64,000 bases of DNA, taken from Christensenella sp964494645 (GTDB taxonomy: Bacteria; Bacillota; Clostridia; Christensenellales; Christensenellaceae). The notes beneath the pieces are model-generated. The model did not search any database. It was not told where the DNA came from and saw only the letters and a list, made by a program, of their open reading frames with translations. Position numbers and translations under genes: made by a program. Position 1 is the first letter of the stretch. Each line of letters opens with the position of its first letter. The stretch is from positions 54,739 to 118,738 of the forward strand of contig CAZBSH010000001.1 of the NCBI GenBank assembly GCA_964494645.1. The letters run 5' to 3'. Shown here piece after piece: positions 7,043 to 16,090 of this stretch.

Positions 7043-9298
7043 ATGAAAAGAAAGTTGAGACAAGTGGTAGCAGTGCTAGTATGTTTGTTATTGTTTTTTT
7101 CATCGACGACAATAGCAATGGCACAAGATGTTGCGGACGTTGCCCGGGAGGAGCCTGTACCGGAAGCAAGCAATGTACAGCAACCGTTGGTGGGAGAAGA
7201 AGATAAGCCGCCCACTGCGCCAACATCGGAGCCGGCGACTGATGCGGCGGAAGGAACGGTACAACCGACGCAGATGCCGGAGGAAGCGAACAAGATAGAA
7301 TCGGGACAGGAAGATGTTTTGCAGATGCCGGATGCGTCAGAAACTGCGGCGGAAGAAAGTGCCGCTGTTCCGATGGAAGCGGATACAAAAGCGCCGACGC
7401 TGCAAAAGATCGAAAAGAATGCCGATCCGTCAAGCGGTCCCGTTTTCTATGTAGCGGTCAAGGGAGTAGCGGATGACAAAAGTGGCGTGAAATCTATACA
7501 AGCGGCCGTCTGGAGCGAAAACAACGGACAGGATGATCTTGCGTGGTATGATGCGGTACAAGCGGGTACGGATAGTTGGTTGTTTACAGTGGATGTACGC
7601 AAGCAAAAAAATGATACAGGGAAATATCAGATTCATATTTATGGCACGGATAATGCGGGGAACAGGGGATTGATGGGGACCACCACAATTACCTTAGACC
7701 ATACAGATGGTAAGGCGCCGACGCTGAAAAAAATCGAAAAAAGTGCTGATCCCTCCATCAGTCCTGTTGTTTATGTGGCGGCGCAAGGAGTGACAGACGA
7801 TAAGAGCGGTGTGAAGTCTGTACAATACGCTGTTTGGAGCGAAAACAACGGACAGGATGACTTGAGATGGTACGATGCAATCAGCAATGGCGGAACGGGT
7901 TGGTCTGCGGGGATTGATGCGCGTAACCATAAAAATGATACAGGGCGGTATCAGGTACACATTTATGGGACGGATAACGCAGGCAACAAAGGTCTAATGG
8001 GCATGACAACAGTTGTGTTCGACCACAAAGACAGTAAAGCGCCGACGTTGCAGAAGTTCGAAAAAAGCAACAACAGCAGCAATAATCCGGTCTTTTATGT
8101 TGCGGCAAAAGGTGTGACAGATGATAAGAGCGGCGTTCAGTCGGTGCAATTTGCTGTATGGAGCGAAGTGAATGGACAGGACGACTTGAGATGGTACAAT
8201 GGTATGAAGGAATTAGGTGCGGATTGGACGATCGGAGTTGATGTGCGTAACCATAACATGGATGGGGGGCAATATCAGGTTCATGCCTATGGTACAGATG
8301 GCGCAGGAAACAGGGCATTGTTGGGAAGCGTTACAGTACAGTCGTTCTTCTTTGATCGGGAAGCGCCGGTGATGCAAAAGATCGAAAAGAGCGCTGACCC
8401 TTCGACAGGACCTGTGGCTTATATTGCAGCGCAAAATGTACGGGACGATAAGACAGGGGTGAAATCTGTTCAATTTGCGGTGTGGAGCGAAAACAACGGA
8501 CAGGACGACTTAAGATGGTATAATGGTGTCAGCAATGGCGCGGGAGGATGGAGCGTTGCGATCGATGCACGCAACCATAAAAATGATACGGGACGTTATC
8601 AGATTCATGCATATGGTACGGATAATGTAGGAAATAGAGGTGTGATGGGAACGACGACGATCGTATTCGATCATCGCGATACCAAGGCGCCCACGGTCAA
8701 GGCTGCGAATATTATGGACGGCGACGCCTATGGCGGATCGAAAGTAATATATCTCGGTGGTGTTGCGGACGATAAATCGGGCGTCAAGTCTGTCAGGGCA
8801 GCCATTTGGGGCAGCGACAACGGACAAGATGACCTGAAATGGTATACCTTTACCAATCGTGGTGGCGGGAACTGGGATGCGTCTTTAAGCCTATACGATC
8901 ATGGTGGAATGTTCTTTGATGAAGGCATCTATAATGTACATGTTTATGTGGAAGATAACGCCGGGAATAGCGGATGCGCCTATACAACACAATTTTATGT
9001 GGCATATGCAGAAGCGTCCACCAGAGAATCAACGACAACACATTATCACCCATATTTTGATTCTATATGGGTCAAAGATATTAAGTGCTCGACGGGTATT
9101 CGTACTATTGTCTTTAATATGTATAATGGGATGGGCGATGATATCTATGTAGTGGCGAACGGCACTCCGTCGTTTGCGACGGCATATTTGCAATTGGACG
9201 AAGTAGCATATCCATACGGAGTTTGGAACTTAGATGTTTTGGTGATGGATGCGAGAGGGCGCTGTGTACTGGCAGATGAATATGTATTCTATGTCTGA
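7043..9298 (+). CDS. Secreted GBS_Bsp-like repeat protein
   Basis: A 751-residue exported protein without a recognisable enzyme domain. It has a signal peptide (residues 1-27, ending IAMA-Q) and a Pro/Glu/Thr-rich spacer to residue 113. Five 108-residue GBS_Bsp-like repeats follow, starting at residues 114, 222, 330, 438 and 546. A roughly 100-residue C-terminal domain comes last, partly resembling a decayed sixth repeat and ending in a Tyr/Val-rich strand. Its repeats are clearly related to those of the upstream protease, sharing APTLQKIEK and SENNGQDDLxWYD, so the pair shares an ancestor or a ligand. It follows the protease by 43 bases with a GGGGGAAGG ribosome site and ends in a strong terminator. 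A structural or wall-binding role is likely; an adhesin is an alternative. Confidence 0.88.
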   Translation: MKRKLRQVVAVLVCLLLFFSSTTIAMAQDVADVAREEPVPEASNVQQPLVGEEDKPPTAPTSEPATDAAEGTVQPTQMPEEANKIESGQEDVLQMPDASETAAEESAAVPMEADTKAPTLQKIEKNADPSSGPVFYVAVKGVADDKSGVKSIQAAVWSENNGQDDLAWYDAVQAGTDSWLFTVDVRKQKNDTGKYQIHIYGTDNAGNRGLMGTTTITLDHTDGKAPTLKKIEKSADPSISPVVYVAAQGVTDDKSGVKSVQYAVWSENNGQDDLRWYDAISNGGTGWSAGIDARNHKNDTGRYQVHIYGTDNAGNKGLMGMTTVVFDHKDSKAPTLQKFEKSNNSSNNPVFYVAAKGVTDDKSGVQSVQFAVWSEVNGQDDLRWYNGMKELGADWTIGVDVRNHNMDGGQYQVHAYGTDGAGNRALLGSVTVQSFFFDREAPVMQKIEKSADPSTGPVAYIAAQNVRDDKTGVKSVQFAVWSENNGQDDLRWYNGVSNGAGGWSVAIDARNHKNDTGRYQIHAYGTDNVGNRGVMGTTTIVFDHRDTKAPTVKAANIMDGDAYGGSKVIYLGGVADDKSGVKSVRAAIWGSDNGQDDLKWYTFTNRGGGNWDASLSLYDHGGMFFDEGIYNVHVYVEDNAGNSGCAYTTQFYVAYAEASTRESTTTHYHPYFDSIWVKDIKCSTGIRTIVFNMYNGMGDDIYVVANGTPSFATAYLQLDEVAYPYGVWNLDVLVMDARGRCVLADEYVFYV
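7382..9001 (+). repeat. Five tandem 324-bp coding repeats
   Basis: Units begin at 7382, 7706, 8030, 8354 and 8678, keeping an exact 324-bp period although the nucleotide sequences have diverged more than in the upstream protease. The conserved period indicates that unit length is constrained. Confidence 0.85.
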
Positions 9299-9336
9299 CA
9301 AACAAATGGTATCTATGTAATTTATAAGCAGCCAAG

Positions 9337-9380
9337 AAAAGCGTTTCTGCCGGTGATCGTGCCAGGCAGGAACGCTTTTT
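9337..9380 (+). terminator. Terminator of the repeat-protein operon
   Basis: AAAAGCGTTTCTGCC (9337-9351) pairs with GGCAGGAACGCTTTT (9365-9379) with one internal mismatch, followed by T residues. It separates the repeat-protein operon from rfbF. Confidence 0.85.
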
Positions 9381-9392
9381 AAAGAGATATGA

Positions 9393-9421
9393 TTGCATGA
9401 GAAACAAGAAAATGTTACAAT
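9393..9421 (+). promoter_or_regulatory. Promoter of the rfbF operon
   Basis: TTGCAT (9393-9398), a 17-bp spacer, then TACAAT (9416-9421) preceded by TG as an extended -10. The promoter covers the upstream in-frame ATG at 9393, which supports translation from ATG 9477. Confidence 0.75.
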
Positions 9422-9476
9422 TAAGAAACAAATCAACGGTATTACAACGAAAAAATATGGTATGGAAGGTGTATGC

Positions 9477-10259
9477 ATGAAAGTAGTGATTTTGGCAGGT
9501 GGGTTTGGTACGCGCATCGGTGAAGAGTCGCATTTGCGGCCAAAGCCGATGATAGAAATCGGGGGGAGACCTATCCTTTGGCATATCATGAAGTACTATT
9601 CATATTTTGGGTATAATGAATTTATCATTTGTCTAGGATATAAGGGATATATGATTAAGGAATTTTTTGCGGATTATTATTTGCATATGTCGGATGTGAC
9701 GTTTGATTTTTCCGATGGAAAGAGAGACGTTACCATTCATAACAATTTTGCCGAGCCATGGAAAGTAACATTGGTAGATACCGGTCTTACCACAATGACA
9801 GGTGGACGTTTAAAAAGAATCAGAGATTATATTAATGATGAGACCTTTTTTATGACGTACGGCGATGGTGTAGCGGATGTGGATTTGCATGCCTTGCTGG
9901 ATTGGCACAAAGACAAGGGAAAGCTGGCAACAATGACGGCAATTCAACCCAGCGGGCGTTTTGGTGTGTTGGATATCGATCAGGAAGCGGAAATTGTTGC
10001 GTTTCGCGAGAAGAAGCAAGAGGACAACGGCTGGATCAATGGCGGATTCATGGTACTGGAGCCGTCGGTTTTGGATTATATCGAAGGGGACGATACGTTC
10101 TTTGAGAAGGAACCTCTAGAGTGTCTGGCAAACGAAAGACAGCTAAGCGCATACAAACATACGGGATTTTGGCAGTGTATGGATACGCAGCGTGATAAAG
10201 GATTACTGGAAAATCTTCTGGATAGTGGGAAAGCGCCATGGAAAATATGGAAAGACTAA
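9477..10259 (+). CDS. rfbF: Glucose-1-phosphate cytidylyltransferase
   Basis: Forms CDP-glucose from CTP and glucose 1-phosphate, the first step toward CDP-3,6-dideoxy and CDP-6-deoxy sugars. The 260-residue protein matches the family length. It opens with VVILAGGFGTRIGEES and LRPKPMIEIGGRPILWHIM, the nucleotidyltransferase signature, contains MTYGDGVADVD (metal-binding Asp) and ends with FWQCMDTQRDKGLLENL, characteristic of RfbF rather than RmlA. ATG 9477, behind GGAAGGTG, is preferred over the upstream in-frame ATG at 9393 because the promoter lies between them. It overlaps rfbG by 22 bases. Together they supply CDP-4-keto-6-deoxyglucose. Confidence 0.94.
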   Translation: MKVVILAGGFGTRIGEESHLRPKPMIEIGGRPILWHIMKYYSYFGYNEFIICLGYKGYMIKEFFADYYLHMSDVTFDFSDGKRDVTIHNNFAEPWKVTLVDTGLTTMTGGRLKRIRDYINDETFFMTYGDGVADVDLHALLDWHKDKGKLATMTAIQPSGRFGVLDIDQEAEIVAFREKKQEDNGWINGGFMVLEPSVLDYIEGDDTFFEKEPLECLANERQLSAYKHTGFWQCMDTQRDKGLLENLLDSGKAPWKIWKD

Positions 10260-11314
10260 AGGGCTTTTATAAAGATAAAAAAATATTTGTCACCGGACAT
10301 ACGGGCTTTAAAGGGACATGGCTGTGTACTGTTTTACAAGAGCTGGGGGCAGACGTTACGGGATATGCGCTCGAACCGCCCGCTGAGCCAAACTTGTTCA
10401 GTATTACCAATGTTGAAAAGAAGATGTGCTCGGTGGTTGGAGATGTAAGGGATTTATCCATGCTAACAAAAACAATGGCGAGTGCCCGCCCCGACATTGT
10501 GATACATATGGCGGCACAACCCTTGGTCAGAACTTCTTATGAGCAGCCGGTATATACTTATGAAACGAATGTAATGGGAACGGTTCATGTGTTAGAGGCG
10601 ATGCGTATGACAGATAGTGTCAGATCGTTTTTGAATGTCACAACGGATAAAGTTTACAGAAACAATGAGTGGGACAAGGGATACGTGGAAACGGATGAGC
10701 TCAATGGATATGATCCGTATTCTAATTCTAAATCTTGTTCCGAGCTGATAACGGATAGCTACAAAAAATCTTTTTTTGAGAACAGGGAAGTTGCAATTTC
10801 TACTGCACGTGCGGGCAACGTCATCGGTGGAGGTGACTTTTCAAAAGACAGGATACTTCCGGACTGTGTAAAGGCGGCTTTTGCCGGTGAAACGATCAAA
10901 GTAAGGAATCCATATTCTGTTCGTCCTTACCAGCATGTACTGGAGCCGCTGTTTGCATATTTGACGATCGCGCAGAAACAGTATGAAGATAAAAGTCTGG
11001 CGGGCAGCTATAATATTGGACCGAATGATGCGGACTGTGTTACGACAGGGGAATTGGTTTCTTTATTTTGTGATGCGTGGGAAGGCGCTTCGTGGCAGGC
11101 TGCCTGCGAAAAGGGCGCTGTGCATGAAGCGAATTTTTTGAAGCTGGATTGCTCAAAAATCATGAAAACGTTTGGTATCGTTCCAAAATGGAATGTTTGG
11201 CAGGCGGTCGAGAAAACGGTAGAATGGGCAAAGTGTTACTACGAACAAAAAGATGTAGAACTATGTATGAAGCGGCAAATTGAGCGGTATGCGTTGAAGG
11301 AAAGTTGTTTATGA
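10238..11314 (+). CDS. rfbG: CDP-glucose 4,6-dehydratase
   Basis: Converts CDP-glucose to CDP-4-keto-6-deoxyglucose using bound NAD+. The 358-residue protein has the extended-SDR Rossmann motif FVTGHTGFKGTWL (about residues 17-29), the family motif HMAAQPLVRTSYEQP (residues 90-104) and the catalytic tyrosine/lysine in YDPYSNSKSC. Later motifs ARAGNVIGGGDF and VRPYQHVLEPL are diagnostic of RfbG. It starts inside rfbF and ends overlapping the next gene, so the three are translationally coupled. The expected next enzyme, the CDP-4-keto-6-deoxyglucose 3-dehydrase (rfbH), is not next to it or elsewhere in the window. The only candidate modifying enzymes nearby are the convergent TPP enzyme and SDR. 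Confidence 0.94.
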   Translation: MENMERLKGFYKDKKIFVTGHTGFKGTWLCTVLQELGADVTGYALEPPAEPNLFSITNVEKKMCSVVGDVRDLSMLTKTMASARPDIVIHMAAQPLVRTSYEQPVYTYETNVMGTVHVLEAMRMTDSVRSFLNVTTDKVYRNNEWDKGYVETDELNGYDPYSNSKSCSELITDSYKKSFFENREVAISTARAGNVIGGGDFSKDRILPDCVKAAFAGETIKVRNPYSVRPYQHVLEPLFAYLTIAQKQYEDKSLAGSYNIGPNDADCVTTGELVSLFCDAWEGASWQAACEKGAVHEANFLKLDCSKIMKTFGIVPKWNVWQAVEKTVEWAKCYYEQKDVELCMKRQIERYALKESCL

Positions 11315-13344
11315 GTGAGGTAGAATTAGGAGTTCGCTTAGAAAAACGGATCAAAGAAGTAGCGGCTTCGTTGATCGCGTTAGCGTTCAATATTGCTTTT
11401 TGGATGATATGTTTGGAACCAAATATATTTTCTGTGATACACGACAAGATAGCGGTTGCAAATCTATTGCTGTTTGTTGTTTCTATTGCGTTGTTCTTTG
11501 GGTGTTTTTTAATTGCCTATCGTATCCTATCAAAAGCAAAATTTGCTTTTTTTATAAAAGAGAGTCCTATGGGCAAGCCCTTTTTTTTCGCCTTCATAAT
11601 ATTGGCATTCATAGGGTTGTTTTTGGCTGTTTTCAATGAAAAAGTAATTGATCGGTATCACGAGATCGTATTTTGGCACAATATACCTTTTGGTCTCGTG
11701 ATCATATGCAGCATTTTGGCTTATATTGCCTTTTTCCATTTTACTAATTATTTAGACAATTTTTCTACAGACGAAAAGAAATATGATTCAAAAATGTTTT
11801 GGTTTATTGCGGCTGCGGTTGCTCTTATGGTAGGGTATCTCAGTTATAGCCCGGGTCTGTTTTTTACAAACATAGGAACCACGTTGCATGCTGATGCTGT
11901 TTATAGTTCGGTTTACAATGTGTTTTATGATACGCCGCTTACCATGCAAACATATAGCATATATGGATATTATGGAATTTTCCTTGCGCCCTTTTTAAAG
12001 CTGGCGGCAATGTTAAACATCTCAAATACGCTTAACGTATTCTGTATTCTTGTTGCGATATTGATGGCGCTGACCTGCTTATGCAGCGCCTATGCAATTA
12101 ATGTATTTATTAAAAACAAAGTATTGAAATACCTTGGCGTTATTGCAATGGTATCAGTAACGATTTGGCGGGGGGCGTTTTTGTCTCAGAGACCGTTACG
12201 GGTGCTTCCTCTTGCAATGATCATGGCGCTCATTGCATTTACGGTACAGAATCCGCAAAAGTTGAAGTGGACGAGGGTTTTAGGATATGTATTAAGCGCT
12301 GCGGCGATTGCATGGAATATTGAAACGGGTATTGCGGTAACGCTAGCATGGAGTGCGTTTATGTTGGCGATCAGCTGGCAAAAATATAAGGTACGCAGTC
12401 TGAAATTTTTAAGAGATACGCTCATTGCTATTTTGATGATCGCCGTCTGCCTGCTTGGCGCTGTCGCAATCGTAGGGGTTTATAATTTGTCGGTTGGGGG
12501 CGATATGATTTCATTGTCCCAATTTATGTCAGTTCTTACGAATAGAACTTTTGTCGGAGAAACATTACAGCGCGATTTATTGCCTGTCAGAATAAGCGCA
12601 TGGATGTTTTTGATATTGATTGCTTTTGCTTTTATCAGTAAAAGTATTTCTACGACCAGCCTTTGCAAAAAGACCTCGGAGGTTCAGTATCGATCCGCTT
12701 CTTATTTAGGGCTGGCTATGCTCTTACTGGGTGCAATGGTATATTACATGAACGGTGCTTCTTACGGGAATCTTAGCATCACAACAATGCCTGCGGTATT
12801 GATGATATGCATTATTGCGCAGTCGTGTCTTTTGTCCATGAAAATGATTCGGAGCAAATGGAAGCAGAAGATATCTGTGGCATTTGCAGGTTCGCTTGTG
12901 TGCGGGATTGCCGGAACCTTTGTTCTTTTTGCTCTGGCTTTAGGATGTCTTACCAACTTAGGGTATTCTATCTTAAGAATGGATCAATTTCGGCAACGGG
13001 AGCCTGGTATCAAATGTGCGGAAGAAATTGCACAAGTTGTTCCCAAAGATACAAATGCTTTCGGCATAGGAACAACCGAGATATATTCGATTTTAGGCTG
13101 GGATACGCAGTTGCACACCATGGATTATGCCGGTTTTATGATTAATCAAGAGTCGTGCGCATACGTTACGAAGCTTTTCGATGGCTTGAAGGGCGAAGAT
13201 ATGCTTATGACAGCATCGACATTTGGAATGCTGGGGTACATCTTGCCGGAAGTGCAAAGCGAATTTATTGCAACACATAAAGTACAAGCAACTATCAGTT
13301 TTGTTGGTGAGGACGAGTTCTTATATTTTGTTCCTATTGTGTGA
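11311..13344 (+). CDS. Large polytopic membrane protein, GT-C-like
   Basis: A 677-residue integral membrane protein with about 13-14 hydrophobic segments spread over the first ~560 residues and a C-terminal soluble tail of about 110 residues. After helix 5 it has an extracytoplasmic segment containing TTLHADAVYSSVYNVFYD and MQTYSIYGYYGIFLAP. This acidic, Tyr-rich loop resembles those of GT-C fold glycosyltransferases that use polyprenyl-phosphate sugars. No closer family is recognised. ATG 11311 overlaps the rfbG stop (ATGA), so it is coupled to the CDP-sugar genes; a TTG at 11305 is an alternative start. A transferase attaching a lipid-linked sugar outside the membrane is my inference; a polymerase (Wzy-like) is the main alternative. 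Confidence 0.7.
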   Translation: MSEVELGVRLEKRIKEVAASLIALAFNIAFWMICLEPNIFSVIHDKIAVANLLLFVVSIALFFGCFLIAYRILSKAKFAFFIKESPMGKPFFFAFIILAFIGLFLAVFNEKVIDRYHEIVFWHNIPFGLVIICSILAYIAFFHFTNYLDNFSTDEKKYDSKMFWFIAAAVALMVGYLSYSPGLFFTNIGTTLHADAVYSSVYNVFYDTPLTMQTYSIYGYYGIFLAPFLKLAAMLNISNTLNVFCILVAILMALTCLCSAYAINVFIKNKVLKYLGVIAMVSVTIWRGAFLSQRPLRVLPLAMIMALIAFTVQNPQKLKWTRVLGYVLSAAAIAWNIETGIAVTLAWSAFMLAISWQKYKVRSLKFLRDTLIAILMIAVCLLGAVAIVGVYNLSVGGDMISLSQFMSVLTNRTFVGETLQRDLLPVRISAWMFLILIAFAFISKSISTTSLCKKTSEVQYRSASYLGLAMLLLGAMVYYMNGASYGNLSITTMPAVLMICIIAQSCLLSMKMIRSKWKQKISVAFAGSLVCGIAGTFVLFALALGCLTNLGYSILRMDQFRQREPGIKCAEEIAQVVPKDTNAFGIGTTEIYSILGWDTQLHTMDYAGFMINQESCAYVTKLFDGLKGEDMLMTASTFGMLGYILPEVQSEFIATHKVQATISFVGEDEFLYFVPIV

Positions 13345-13357
13345 TATCAATGAATGA

Positions 13358-13398
13358 ATAAAATAACCCCTGCGCTGTTATCGCAGGGGTTATTTTAT
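13358..13398. terminator. Bidirectional terminator between convergent operons
   Basis: A perfect 17-bp stem (13358-13374 with 13382-13398, core AACCCCTGCG) and a 7-base loop carry A/T-rich flanks on both sides. It ends the rfbF-rfbG-membrane protein transcript and the opposing TPP-enzyme operon. Confidence 0.9.
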
Positions 13399-13399
13399 G

Positions 13400-15172
13400 T
13401 TAGTCCAATGTAAAGGTTTCCCGGTCTTTTTCTGAAATAAACGGATATAAATCTTCTAACGGAAGCGAATAAGGATTGCCGTTCTCGTCAAGCTTTGTGG
13501 CAGCGCGAGGGATCTCTTCAAAAAGCGGATCGATTTTCACTTCGCAAATACATGCGCAGGGATCATCCATTGCGTCTTTCACGATGCGTTCCATATCGGC
13601 AGGATCGTCGAGGTAATAATAGTTTAAATCATACAAGTCAGCAGTCTTTTTAATATCGGGAAGAGAAAGTCCCGATGACGGATTACATGCGAGAAGACGA
13701 GAATCGAAATGAGCACGCTGCATGCCTAAAACAGCAGAGTAGCCATTATTGTTTAAAACAAATATTTTTATGGGAAGGTTGTATGTCTTAATGAGTTGGA
13801 GCTCTTGAAGATTATGCTGGAGGCTTCCGTCGCCTTCCATACAGATAACACGTTTTTTGCCGGAGGCAATACAAGAACCGATAGCCAAAGGGATTGTATA
13901 TCCCATAGATCCAAGCCCCATCGCCGCGATAAAGCGATTAGGTGACGCTGTCCCAAGACTCATGGGTACAATGGCACTTGCACGACCGGAAGAGGCACCG
14001 GCAATAACATCATCTGCTTTTAGATGGCGCGTGATAGAATGACCTAACTGATAACCATCTATATATTTGCAGGATGAAGGCTGTTTTTCTTCTGCTAAGG
14101 GAAAACGGTCTTTGCATTTTTGGCAATAATCGAGCCAGTCTGTAATATCTAACGGTTGATAGGATGCTATTTGTACAAGAAGCGCATTTACAAATTCATG
14201 GGCATCTGCTTGTATTTTTTTTTCGTAGTTGGCGACAAGCAAATCCAGTTCATGAGAATCGATATCCACAATAATTTTTTTTGCAAGTGGTGCAAAAGTC
14301 ATTTCATTAAAAGCAGTCATACAATAATTCAATCGGGCACCAATCACTACTAAGCAGTCACAATTTTGAATGATAAAATTGGAATAGCGCGGTGCAAGCG
14401 AACCGGGACATCCATAGTATAAATCATATTTTCCGGCGACGGTATCTCGTGCTCGCCAAGAACTTAAAACGGGGATATGTAACTTTTGTGCCAGTTGCAG
14501 AAATGAGTCCTCAGCACAGCAACGAACACCATTCCCTATTAATATTGCAGGACGTTTTGCCTGATTTAAAAGTGTAAATACCTCTTTTGCCTCTTGCGCC
14601 GAAAACGCCGCCGCTTTTGGCTCGGGTATAAATTCGGGGAGCGTTTCCACATCAATTTCAGCTGATTGGATATCCAGCGGGATCTCTAGCCATACGGGAC
14701 CGCGTCGGCCATTCATTGCCAGATACGCCGCCTTTTGCAGATGATATTTGATTTGGTTAGCATCCAGAACGCTGACCGCATATTTTGTAGTAGGCGAAAT
14801 AATATCGATTATATTACATTCTTGCGGTCCGACCTGACGGACATTTTTGCCGGTCATAAGATCTGCGCGCTTTGCTTGTCCGGATATGACGATGAGAGGC
14901 GTGGAATCAATATATGCGTCAACAACGCCTGTAATGGCATTGGTTGACCCGGGACCGGTCGTTAAAAAAGCAACGCCGGGCTTATTCGTATATAGGGAAT
15001 AACCCTCGCAAGAGATGGTTGTCGCCTGCTCGTTCAAATTGCAATATTTACGAATGTTTGTGTTTTGGGCGAGCGAATCCAGCAGATGCATCATACCTCC
15101 GCCGGGCAAAAAAAACACATCACGTACTCCCAGGTTTTCGATAAAGCGAACGACATAATCAGATAATTTCAT
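13400..15172 (-). CDS. Thiamine-pyrophosphate-dependent enzyme, acetolactate-synthase/YerE-like
   Basis: A 590-residue three-domain TPP enzyme. The N-terminal pyrimidine-binding domain has the catalytic Glu48 in NLNEQAT and the FLTTGPGSTNAITGV motif. The central domain follows (AILIGNGVR near residue 220). The C-terminal domain has the TPP/Mg motif GDGSLQHN...VLNNNGYSAV. It has acetolactate-synthase-like organisation but stands alone, without a small subunit or other ilv genes. In sugar clusters such enzymes (YerE in yersiniose A synthesis) transfer a two-carbon unit from pyruvate to C4 of a CDP-keto-deoxy sugar. Here it is last in a - strand operon with an SDR and a GT2, facing rfbF/rfbG. 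It is therefore a candidate for making a branched-chain sugar. Strong AAGGAG site, ATG start. A housekeeping acetolactate synthase is less likely but possible. Confidence 0.82.
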   Translation of the reverse strand: MKLSDYVVRFIENLGVRDVFFLPGGGMMHLLDSLAQNTNIRKYCNLNEQATTISCEGYSLYTNKPGVAFLTTGPGSTNAITGVVDAYIDSTPLIVISGQAKRADLMTGKNVRQVGPQECNIIDIISPTTKYAVSVLDANQIKYHLQKAAYLAMNGRRGPVWLEIPLDIQSAEIDVETLPEFIPEPKAAAFSAQEAKEVFTLLNQAKRPAILIGNGVRCCAEDSFLQLAQKLHIPVLSSWRARDTVAGKYDLYYGCPGSLAPRYSNFIIQNCDCLVVIGARLNYCMTAFNEMTFAPLAKKIIVDIDSHELDLLVANYEKKIQADAHEFVNALLVQIASYQPLDITDWLDYCQKCKDRFPLAEEKQPSSCKYIDGYQLGHSITRHLKADDVIAGASSGRASAIVPMSLGTASPNRFIAAMGLGSMGYTIPLAIGSCIASGKKRVICMEGDGSLQHNLQELQLIKTYNLPIKIFVLNNNGYSAVLGMQRAHFDSRLLACNPSSGLSLPDIKKTADLYDLNYYYLDDPADMERIVKDAMDDPCACICEVKIDPLFEEIPRAATKLDENGNPYSLPLEDLYPFISEKDRETFTLD

Positions 15173-15182
15173 AAGTGCTCCT

Positions 15183-16067
15183 TTAGATTGATTTCTTTAC
15201 AGCATTGTAGTCAAACTCGTTTTTGTGTTCAGAAAAATAATGATACAAGCGAGTCAACGATTCACGCATAGGAAGGCAAGAAAGATTGCCTTCTTCTAAA
15301 ATTCTGGAACCGTCACCGGTATATTCAAGATTCATTCCTTCATTTATTATTGTAATACCGAGGTCTTTTCCGGAAATATCAACGACCATATTCGCGAGTT
15401 CGCTCAACAAGTAATATTGGTTATTGCAGGTGTTATAATCGCAATATTTGGTTTCGTTTTCAATCGCCCAAACAACCATTTTGGTCAGATCATCCACATC
15501 CAGAAAAGAAAACCGACATTCTTTTCGTATGCTCAAGGGAATACCAAATGCGGCTTTGGTACAGAGGTTTGAAATAAAATTACGAGAATAATCCTCGTAT
15601 TCGTTCATCATACCAAAAAGTCGCAGGCAGACCAAACGCTTCGACCCTGTTTGGCGCGCATACATGGTCTGTGCCAATTTGGAAAAGCCATAATCGTCCT
15701 GCGGAATGACACAACCTACCTCATCCTCACCTATTTCTACAATATCGCGATGCTTTGCAAATTCGGCTCCGCTACCTAAGAATATTAGCTTGCCGTAATA
15801 GTCTTCTGCGTGGAGAAAACCGGCGAACATACGTAAGTTTTCTTCGCAGTTTGAAATTTGGGGACGCTTTTTGGGATTATGCGTCGCGCTATGAACGATA
15901 ACGTCTGGCTGATGTTTCTTAAGATATGTGTAAACCGCTTCTGTATCAGCTAAATTAAGATCGGCGCTCGAAGGACGCAATAAATCATAATGTCCGTCCA
16001 TGTTTTCAGACATTTTCCTTCCGGTTGCTGATGTGGAAGAAGCTCCGGTCATTAGAATTTTTTTCAT
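15183..16067 (-). CDS. NAD(P)-dependent SDR, sugar-nucleotide reductase/epimerase-like
   Basis: A 294-residue extended short-chain dehydrogenase. Its N-terminal nucleotide-binding segment reads MTGASSTSATGR, a modified glycine motif in which serines replace the usual second glycine. The catalytic pair is present in YGFSKLAQ (Tyr/Lys) with an upstream LGSGAEF serine. The size and late motif CRFSFLDVDDL resemble reductases acting on 4-keto sugars (RmlD/Fcl-like). It lies 10 bases upstream of the TPP enzyme in the same operon. By analogy with YerF it may reduce the keto group of the branched chain formed by its neighbour. That pairing is inference; an epimerase for another sugar nucleotide is possible. 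Confidence 0.8.
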   Translation of the reverse strand: MKKILMTGASSTSATGRKMSENMDGHYDLLRPSSADLNLADTEAVYTYLKKHQPDVIVHSATHNPKKRPQISNCEENLRMFAGFLHAEDYYGKLIFLGSGAEFAKHRDIVEIGEDEVGCVIPQDDYGFSKLAQTMYARQTGSKRLVCLRLFGMMNEYEDYSRNFISNLCTKAAFGIPLSIRKECRFSFLDVDDLTKMVVWAIENETKYCDYNTCNNQYYLLSELANMVVDISGKDLGITIINEGMNLEYTGDGSRILEEGNLSCLPMRESLTRLYHYFSEHKNEFDYNAVKKSI

Positions 16068-16090
16068 TACAGATAGTTCCTTTTCTAAAA

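Noticed and set aside
5813..7063. 416-codon - strand frame opposite the protease repeats
   Set aside because: It mirrors the tandem repeats of the sense gene, which keep the antisense frame open. No start signals or known domains.
4222..9298. CRISPR-like array
   Set aside because: The regular repeats are 324-bp protein-coding units with conserved reading frame, far too long for CRISPR repeats. No cas genes are present.
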